NCBI GenBank assembly: GCA_047619485.1
Contig: JBLHKE010000068.1
Coordinates: forward strand, 1 to 17,072
Source of the DNA: JBLHKE01 sp047619485
GTDB lineage: Bacteria > Verrucomicrobiota > Verrucomicrobiia > Verrucomicrobiales > DEV007
DNA: 17,072 nucleotides
Direction: 5' to 3'
Positions 6,598 to 11,848 of this stretch are shown here, piece after piece. The translations under genes and the position numbers were made by a program. Position 1 is the first letter of the stretch, and the number at the start of each line of letters is the position of its first letter. Below the pieces are notes generated by a model. It did not search any database, was not told the origin of the DNA, and saw only the letters and a list, made by a program, of their open reading frames with translations.

Positions 6598-6832
6598 TGT
6601 CTCCTAAAAGAAGAAAACGACGCTGCTATCGCTAGGGGTATGAGACGACTTCGATCAGCTTTGTTGGGGGGGAGACGCCTACTGCCAAGCGCTACCATGT
6701 GGTATCGCGGGTGGTTGGGAGTGAGTTGGTTTTCGCGGTTATGGCGGACCTTGGCTCATGAGGCTTCGGTTTTTTCGGGCGGTTAATGTGGGTTCCGTCC
6801 TGATGCTGGCGGGGCGCTCACGCTCCGGTTCA
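6598..6832. other. Gene-debris region between the truncated deacetylase and the convergent gene
   Basis: No intact gene. It holds the break point of the PIG-L remnant, an open fragment at 6636-6761, and a T-rich run near 6769-6775 (GGTTTTTTCGGG). GGGGCG and CGCTCC at about 6811-6826 could form a small six-pair stem between the convergent transcripts; no strong terminator is seen. Confidence 0.5.
6636..6761 (+). pseudogene. Possible C-terminal fragment of an unidentified protein
   Basis: After an in-frame TAG at 6633 there are 41 open codons ending in TGA at 6759, reading YETTSISFVGGETPTAKR, then YHVVSRVVGSELVFAVMADL. The alternation of hydrophobic and polar residues resembles the closing beta strands of a secreted or carbohydrate-active protein. 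There is no start codon near the beginning. It could be the far end of whatever gene was fused or lost in the rearrangement that cut the PIG-L gene, but no family is recognised and chance cannot be excluded. Confidence 0.25.
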
Positions 6833-7855
6833 CTAAAGGCCCTTCAATGAGGCTTCGAGGTTTTTGATCACGAGATCGCCCATCGTCGTCGCGCTCTCGA
6901 AACCGATATCGTCGTGGTATTCGGCCAGCTCTTGGGCGAGCTGCCTGATCTTGTTCTCCGGCGCAAGCACCTCGCGGCACATGATCTTAAACAGCTCGCC
7001 GAGACGGCGCTCGGCGATGCGCATGCGGCTGGCCATGAGGTTGCGCTCCTCGTTCTGGTACTGGCGGATGGTCGCCCGGTTGAGGCGGCTAGTGACCAGC
7101 TCCACCACCGGTAGATTGTCTTTGAAAAACTGCGCTAGGTAGATGTTGCGACGCCCCTCATAGCTCTGCTGGTCGAAATCGATCGAGCGCACGCGGTACT
7201 GCACCTCCTCGAAGTCGGGGGTAATTTCGATGACGTAATTGACCGAGCGCATATCGCCTAATAAACGCATAAAACAGCGCTCATTAAACTTGACGAACTC
7301 CTTCGCTACGCGCACCCGGTTGATCTCCGCGCGGGTTATGTGGTCGTTCATGAAGACGTCCCCGGGGATGCCGGCGATGTGCTCCTCGATGAGGGTGCCC
7401 TCGTGCACCATGTAGTTGATGCGGTTGGGCGAGAGGATGTGCTCGAGCTCGAGGCCGTAGATGCGGGAGGCGTCGGCCACCTTGACGTAGTAGTGGTCGA
7501 AGTTGTCGTTGTAGCGGTTGACGATGCGCACTCGGAAGGGCTTCGAATTGCCGAACTGGCCGAAGTCAACGCGGTCGACGTCGAGGTGCTCCGCGAGGCT
7601 GAGGTCACCACCGACCTTGAGCATGGCGTAGATCGCGGTGAGTTTGGGTTTGAGCTCGGCGAACTCCTCCGGCGAGTAGACGACCGTCTGCCAGAGCGTC
7701 TCGGTGCCCTCGGGGTCGATGTGCGGGTAGGCTTCGCTGAAGTGGCCAAGATCCTGGTAGATCTCTGGCAGGAGTGCTGTGCGGCGCCACTTTTCAAGGT
7801 AGTGCCAGAGTTCGGGCGAGACCGGATACGGGATCTTTTTGCGGGAGATGATCAT
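6833..7855 (-). CDS. Uncharacterised protein with atypical protein-kinase-like residue pattern
   Basis: A 340-residue soluble protein with no signal or membrane segment. I do not recognise a named family. The middle has a spaced residue set like that of atypical kinase-like folds (HipA, CotH or aminoglycoside-kinase style). HYYVKVADA has a candidate ATP-binding lysine at K125, with acidic residues at 136-138. The hinge-like stretch GTLIEEHIAGIPG is at 153-165. LLGDMRSVNYVIEI provides a D201...N206 pair like the catalytic loop, and VRSIDFDQQ (D226, D228) resembles the metal-binding motif. The C-terminal 100 residues are charged and helical. ATG at 7855 is chosen because the longer frame to 7936 gives a low-quality N-terminus running into the promoter of the divergent operon; GAAGG abuts this ATG. 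Divergent from the Mla-type genes. Kinase activity is inference. Confidence 0.7.
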   Translation of the reverse strand: MIISRKKIPYPVSPELWHYLEKWRRTALLPEIYQDLGHFSEAYPHIDPEGTETLWQTVVYSPEEFAELKPKLTAIYAMLKVGGDLSLAEHLDVDRVDFGQFGNSKPFRVRIVNRYNDNFDHYYVKVADASRIYGLELEHILSPNRINYMVHEGTLIEEHIAGIPGDVFMNDHITRAEINRVRVAKEFVKFNERCFMRLLGDMRSVNYVIEITPDFEEVQYRVRSIDFDQQSYEGRRNIYLAQFFKDNLPVVELVTSRLNRATIRQYQNEERNLMASRMRIAERRLGELFKIMCREVLAPENKIRQLAQELAEYHDDIGFESATTMGDLVIKNLEASLKGL

Positions 7856-7925
7856 CCTTCGGCAAGTTCGGTGGGGAATCACGGGATGTAAAATGGGTTC
7901 CGGGCCGTTGCCGGGGGTAGAATTT

Positions 7926-7942
7926 GCGGGTGCCAAACCCGC
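7926..7942. promoter_or_regulatory. Small inverted repeat between the divergent genes
   Basis: GCGGGT and ACCCGC form a perfect 6-bp stem with a 5-base loop. It sits in the 131-bp spacer between the kinase-like gene (start 7855) and the small gene at 7987, where both promoters must lie. It could be an operator or an RNA hairpin; the short arms make this uncertain. Confidence 0.3.
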
Positions 7943-7986
7943 CAGCTTGCGCTAGGCTCCAGTTCAACCCCTCTCTACTTTCAAAC

Positions 7987-8262
7987 ATGATCGAACTAGA
8001 AGTCTATGCCGTCGGCCTACGGGATTCCGATTACATCCAGCAACTGAACCACGAGCTGGAGGCATTTAACAATGTCCGCTACCAGGTAGACCCGAACCAC
8101 GACATCGTGTATTTCGAGATGGAGGAGCCGACCGTGACCCTGAACCAGGTCGCGAGCGTGTTCAAACGGATCGGACTGCACCCGCGCTTCGTCGGGCAGG
8201 TGCCGCCGGAACTGCAGATCGGTCCCGGCACCTCGGGGTCGCAGACGATACGGATTGAGTAG
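7987..8262 (+). CDS. Small conserved-type protein, ferredoxin-like fold candidate
   Basis: A 91-residue protein with no signal peptide or membrane helix. The likely order of secondary structure, strand (IELEVYAVGL), helix (DYIQQLNHELEAF), strand (VRYQVD), strand (DIVYFEME), helix (TLNQVASVFKRIG), strand (PRFVGQV), is that of a small ferredoxin-like or HMA-like domain, but it lacks the CxxC metal-binding pair. ATG at 7987 gives the compact domain; an upstream in-frame start at 7924 would add 21 low-complexity residues. It is the first gene of an operon, 12 bp before the MlaE-type permease, so a regulatory or assembly role with that transporter is plausible. Function is not known. Confidence 0.75.
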   Translation: MIELEVYAVGLRDSDYIQQLNHELEAFNNVRYQVDPNHDIVYFEMEEPTVTLNQVASVFKRIGLHPRFVGQVPPELQIGPGTSGSQTIRIE

Positions 8263-8274
8263 ACTGCCGCTACT

Positions 8275-9051
8275 GTGTTTTTCGTCGGTCGCGCATTCCT
8301 GAATCTCCTCGAGCTACTCGGGCAGATAACCTCGCTGTTTGGTGAGGCGTTGAGACTTATTTTTTGTGGTAGGGTCAGGATGGGACAGACCTGTCGCCAG
8401 ATTTTGTCGATCGGGGCGGGCTCGCAGTCGGTGGTCATCCTGACAGGCGGCTTTACCGGTGCTGTCTTCACCGCGCAGGTCTACAGCATCTTCAAGGATT
8501 TCCAAGTGGAGAGCGCCAGCGGCGGACTCGTCTCGCTGGCGATGTGTCGCGAGCTCGCACCGGTGCTGGTGGCGCTGATGATTACCGGCCGCGTGGGCGC
8601 ATCGATCGCTGCAGAGATCGGCACGATGAAGGTCACAGAACAGATCGACGCGCTACGTGCGATGGCGGTGGACCCTGTCGAGTACCTGGTGGTGCCACGA
8701 CTGCTGGCGATGATGATCTCGATCCCGTTGCTGATAGCGGAATCGATCGCCTGCGGGATCTTCGCGGCCTATGCGGTGGGGGTGGTTCACTACGGGATCC
8801 CGGAGGCCGCCTTCATGCGACACCTGAACGATTACACCGCTCCAGTCGACATCTACTTCGGGATGATCAAGGGGTTCATTTTCGGCCTGATCATCGTGAT
8901 GGTGGCGTGCCAGCGCGGGCTGACGGCGGAGGATGGCGCGGTGGGGGTCGGCAAGAGCACGACCTCGGCGGTGGTGACTGCCTCGCTGATCATCCTGATC
9001 TCAAACTTCTTTTTAACCATGTTGCTGACACCGCTGATGGGGCTCGATTGA
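8275..9051 (+). CDS. mlaE: MlaE/YrbE-type ABC transporter permease
   Basis: A 258-residue membrane protein, the normal size for the MlaE family that moves phospholipid or other hydrophobic substrates between the inner and outer membranes of diderm bacteria. Diagnostic stretches are an N-terminal amphipathic helix (GRAFLNLLELLGQITSLFGEA), SIGAGSQSVVILTGGFTGAV, the highly conserved CRELAPVLVALMITGRVGAS and AAEIGTMKVTEQIDALRAM with its E-I-G coupling region, and DYFGMIKGFIFGL-like helices near the end. It starts at GTG 8275: an in-frame TAG at 8260 (the stop of the preceding gene) rules out a longer form, and no ATG lies at the N-terminus. No clear ribosome site is present, so translation may be coupled to the upstream gene 12 bp away. 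It pairs with the ATPase 3 bp downstream. Confidence 0.93.
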   Translation: MFFVGRAFLNLLELLGQITSLFGEALRLIFCGRVRMGQTCRQILSIGAGSQSVVILTGGFTGAVFTAQVYSIFKDFQVESASGGLVSLAMCRELAPVLVALMITGRVGASIAAEIGTMKVTEQIDALRAMAVDPVEYLVVPRLLAMMISIPLLIAESIACGIFAAYAVGVVHYGIPEAAFMRHLNDYTAPVDIYFGMIKGFIFGLIIVMVACQRGLTAEDGAVGVGKSTTSAVVTASLIILISNFFLTMLLTPLMGLD

Positions 9052-9054
9052 CCG

Positions 9055-9810
9055 ATGGGAAAGACACAAAATTTCATCGAATTCGTCGATGTGCACAAGA
9101 AAATCCGCGAACAGCCCATCTTGCGGGGCGTGAATTTCGGTGTGGGCGAAGGCGAGACCCTAGTCGTCCTGGGCTACAGCGGAGCGGGCAAGAGCGTCAT
9201 GCTGCGCCACATCCTCGGCCTGATGAAACCAGATGCGGGAAAGATACTGGTCGACGGCGTCGACGTGGCCTCGCTGCCTGAGAAGAAGCTCGCACCGACG
9301 CGCAAGAAGGTCGGGATGCTGTTCCAGAACGGTGCGCTGTTCGACTCCATGGACGTCGCGGGCAATGTGGCTTTCCCGCTGCGCGAACGCGGTGAGGACA
9401 ACCCAAAGGTGCTCGACCAAAAAGTGCTGCACTCGCTGGAGCTGGTGGGGTTGGAGGATCACCTTGAAAAAATGCCAGTCGAGCTGAGCGGCGGAATGAA
9501 GAAACGCATCGCCCTGGCGCGCGCGATCGTGACCGAGCCACGCTGCATCCTCTACGACGAGCCGACGGCCGGACTGGATCCCGTGGCGGCCGACAGCATC
9601 GACCACCTGATCCGCCGGCTTAAGCAGCGGCTCGGCGTGACCTCGGTGGTAGTCACCCACGACATGAAGAGCGCGCGCCACATCGCCGACCACGTGGCGA
9701 TGCTGCGCGATGGGGAGATCTATTTCTACGGCACCCCCGACGAGCTGATGGCGTCGGAGGATCCGGTGTTGCAGGACTTCGTCGAAGGCAGGTCCGGGGA
9801 GACCTCGTAG
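9055..9810 (+). CDS. mlaF: MlaF-type ABC transporter ATP-binding protein
   Basis: A 251-residue ABC ATPase with all motifs intact: Walker A GYSGAGKS (40-47), Q-loop in VGMLFQNGALFDSMDV, signature LSGGMKKR (about 144-151), Walker B CILYDEPTAGLDP (about 164-176) and H-loop VVVTHDM (about 200-206). The sequence FQNGALFDSMDVAGNVAFPLRE and the signature LSGGM(K/R)KR are characteristic of the MlaF/Ttg2A group that drives MlaE. The start follows the permease stop by 3 bp. In the known Mla system an MCE protein (MlaD) and small partners follow, but here transcription meets a hairpin-rich region and a convergent gene, so the MCE subunit must lie elsewhere or be absent. Confidence 0.95.
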   Translation: MGKTQNFIEFVDVHKKIREQPILRGVNFGVGEGETLVVLGYSGAGKSVMLRHILGLMKPDAGKILVDGVDVASLPEKKLAPTRKKVGMLFQNGALFDSMDVAGNVAFPLRERGEDNPKVLDQKVLHSLELVGLEDHLEKMPVELSGGMKKRIALARAIVTEPRCILYDEPTAGLDPVAADSIDHLIRRLKQRLGVTSVVVTHDMKSARHIADHVAMLRDGEIYFYGTPDELMASEDPVLQDFVEGRSGETS

Positions 9811-9885
9811 GCTGATACCCACGAAAAACCATCCCATCTAAGCCGCAATTTTTCGCAGGATATTGGCACTTTTCGCGAGGTGCCA

Positions 9886-9905
9886 GATGCCAGCAAGCTG
9901 GTATC
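9886..9905. repeat. Inverted repeat, 9-bp arms with 2-base centre
   Basis: GATGCCAGC-AA-GCTGGTATC, 8 of 9 positions complementary (the ninth is a G-T pair in one RNA strand). It is about 75 bp after the mlaF stop. Confidence 0.6.
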
Positions 9906-9959
9906 GTTACACGTCGCGGTAGTGGAGTTGGCGCTAGAGCGTGGCGCTGGATCGCGGTC

Positions 9960-9981
9960 GCTTCGATTTCGCAATCGAAGC
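9960..9981. terminator. Strong hairpin, 9-bp perfect stem with tetraloop
   Basis: GCTTCGATT-TCGC-AATCGAAGC is a perfect stem on a 4-base loop, 150 bp after the mlaF stop. There is no U-run after it, so it may act as a factor-dependent terminator or as an element of a structured RNA. A related CTTCGA/TCGAAG stem recurs at 10034-10053. Confidence 0.45.
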
Positions 9982-10068
9982 TGCGTCGTGCTGAGCAGTT
10001 CAAGCCTAGCTCGGGCGCCTTTACGAACCACGGCTTCGAGTTTGAAATCGAAGTTACGTGCCAAACAA

Positions 10069-10109
10069 ACGGGCGTCGCCCGAGGTGGTGAGACCCCGAG
10101 GACGCCCGT
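10069..10109 (-). terminator. Candidate terminator of the Tat oxidoreductase gene
   Basis: ACGGGCGTC (10069-10077) and GACGCCCGT (10101-10109) form a perfect GC-rich 9-bp stem enclosing 23 bases, beginning 27 bp after the stop of the minus-strand gene. On the minus strand it is followed by TTGTTTGG, a modest T-rich tail. Confidence 0.5.
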
Positions 10110-10136
10110 CAAAGTTCTGGTGAAATCAGCTACGAC

Positions 10137-11627
10137 CTACTTGTCCAACTTGAAGCCCCAACCTTCGCGGTAGCCTTTGGTGATGAGTTTGTTGGCCGCT
10201 TCGCTGTTGGTGAACTTCAAGTTCGGCCCGTCCCAAGCGAGCTTTTCTCCGGGGAGGTGCAGGCAGACGTTGCCGAGCTGGATCGTCTCGGTGAATGGAC
10301 CGGCATACTTGAAGTTCGAGCCGGGGTAGTCGTACGGCTTGTTGCCCATCGCCGCCTCGCGGAACTCGGTGTGGTGGCCAATCGACTTCTCGTAGACGCG
10401 CGCCGGGCGGTGATCGCCAGTCTTGTCCTTGAGCTCGCGGGCGAGCGCCTTGTGGTCTTCATCCGGGAGGAAGCGGCAGGAATCGCCGTAGTCGCCGGAC
10501 ACTAACAATGTTCTTTTCGTGCCGACGTAGATATTGCCACTGCTGGTGAGCTTGGCTCCCTGGGCGAGTTCTTCGAGCCGCTTGTGGCGGCGCTTCTTGC
10601 CGTCTGTGTCGGTGTATTCGTTGTCGGTGCCATCGTACCAGAAGACGTCGAAGCCGGTGCGCTTCTCGGTTTTTCCGAAGGTCCACTTCAAGGTCGACCC
10701 CTTCGGAAAGGCGGCGTCGGTCAGGGTGTCGACGTTAAGCGCCTCGACGTGGGTCGGGTAACCGGGGTCGAGTGACATGAAGATCGAGTCCATGGTGTGG
10801 CAGGCCATGTCGGCGAGCGCGCCGCCACCGAAGTCGAGCCAGCCGCGCCAGTTGAACGGCAGGTAGGCACCGCCACGCTTCTTCCACTTCGGGTCGAGCA
10901 CGCGGTTGCCGAGGAACGGCCGGTCATCCGCGCAACCTAGCCAGTTCTGCCAGTCGAGCGTCTCGGGGATGTCATCTTTGCCCTCCGGGCAGACGAAACC
11001 CTGTGGCCAGATCGGGCGGTTGGTGAAGCAGTGAACCTCTTTGATGTCGCCGAGATGGCCGCCCTGGATGTAGGCGGCGATCAGACGGTTGCCCTCGTTA
11101 GCGTGACCCTGGTTGCCCATCTGGGTCGCGAGCTTGTATTTGTCGGTGGCCTGCGCCAGCTGCCGTGCCTCCCAGACGGTGTGGGTGAGCGGCTTCTGAG
11201 TGAAGACGTGCTTACCGTGGTTGAGCGCCATCACGGTAGCCGGGTAGTGAGTGTGGTCCGGCGTGCCGATCATCACCGCGTCGAACTTGTCGCCAGCCTT
11301 CTCGAACATCTCGCGGTAGTCCTGAAAGCCCTTGGCCTCTTTCCAGTGCTTGGCGAGCTCGTTGTTGCCGTCCTTCTCCAGCGTCTTGATGTTTTTGCCG
11401 ATATTTTCCCAACGGGAAGAATCCACATCACAGAACGCGCCGCAGATGTCGCCATGACTGCGGGTATCGTTGATGTGCCGAGAATTGATCCCGCCGACAC
11501 CAATAAAGGCCACGCGCAGTTTGTCGCCCTTGTTTTCTGAGTGCAGAATGCTGGGAGCCCCCAGAATTCCGGCTCCAGCAGCAGCGGTTGCACGAATGAA
11601 ATTACGTCGGTTAGTGTTGGTCTTCAT
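10137..11627 (-). CDS. Tat-exported Gfo/Idh/MocA-family oxidoreductase
   Basis: A 496-residue protein with a twin-arginine signal: NRRNFIRATAAAGAGILGAPSI at about residues 6-27 (R7, R8), so it is predicted to be folded with its cofactor and then exported. The Rossmann fold follows with FIGVGGINSRH (glycines 43, 45, 46). Then come IGTPDHTHYPATVMALNHGKHVFTQKPLTHTVWEAR, where QKP stands in place of EKP as is usual in this exported subgroup, and GGGALADMACHTMDSIFMSL in the C-terminal domain. Such paralogues are abundant in Verrucomicrobia and Planctomycetes and are thought to act on sugars or glycosides in the periplasm; the substrate is unknown. ATG at 11627 places the RR pair correctly. Single-gene unit, divergent from the metalloprotease gene and convergent with mlaF. 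Confidence 0.93.
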   Translation of the reverse strand: MKTNTNRRNFIRATAAAGAGILGAPSILHSENKGDKLRVAFIGVGGINSRHINDTRSHGDICGAFCDVDSSRWENIGKNIKTLEKDGNNELAKHWKEAKGFQDYREMFEKAGDKFDAVMIGTPDHTHYPATVMALNHGKHVFTQKPLTHTVWEARQLAQATDKYKLATQMGNQGHANEGNRLIAAYIQGGHLGDIKEVHCFTNRPIWPQGFVCPEGKDDIPETLDWQNWLGCADDRPFLGNRVLDPKWKKRGGAYLPFNWRGWLDFGGGALADMACHTMDSIFMSLDPGYPTHVEALNVDTLTDAAFPKGSTLKWTFGKTEKRTGFDVFWYDGTDNEYTDTDGKKRRHKRLEELAQGAKLTSSGNIYVGTKRTLLVSGDYGDSCRFLPDEDHKALARELKDKTGDHRPARVYEKSIGHHTEFREAAMGNKPYDYPGSNFKYAGPFTETIQLGNVCLHLPGEKLAWDGPNLKFTNSEAANKLITKGYREGWGFKLDK

Positions 11628-11848
11628 GGAGTTATGGTGTTTTTTTAAAAAGTGCGAATGGCTTTACATTAGAATTACATCGAATTGCCATCTGACCCCA
11701 GACTTTTGTTGCGTCACAGACCATCTTCTGGTCAACTGGTGGGTAGAAAATGGTGGTCAATCGTCTGTTTTAATCGTCTGATTTTTTGCCCGCCAAAAGA
11801 CAACCCTAGCCCGGCGCCCCCGCCGGACTCACCCCAAAATTCCCGATC

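Larger units (their letters stand above)
9811..10136. other. Hairpin-rich convergent intergenic region
   Basis: These 326 bases lie between the 3' ends of mlaF and the oxidoreductase gene. They contain at least four inverted repeats: GATGCCAGC/GCTGGTATC (9886-9905), GCTTCGATT/AATCGAAGC (9960-9981), CTTCGA/TCGAAG (10034-10053) and ACGGGCGTC/GACGCCCGT (10069-10109). TGGCAC/GTGCCA is a fifth, near 9864-9885. No convincing gene is present; a 128-codon minus-strand frame across it is Arg/Ser-rich and overlaps mlaF, so it is not accepted. It probably works as a two-way terminator and may be a dispersed repeat or a structured RNA. Confidence 0.55.

Noticed and set aside
7340..7891. 183-codon plus-strand frame rich in Val, Asp and Glu
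   Set aside because: It is the antisense of the kinase-like gene, with repetitive composition (GVGHLDVVVVEVVVVAVDD) typical of a GC-rich shadow.
9726..10112. 128-codon minus-strand frame across the hairpin region
   Set aside because: It overlaps the end of mlaF, has Arg/Ser-rich low-quality sequence, and its coding appearance comes from the inverted repeats. It would be worth revisiting only if the region proves to be a conserved repeat.
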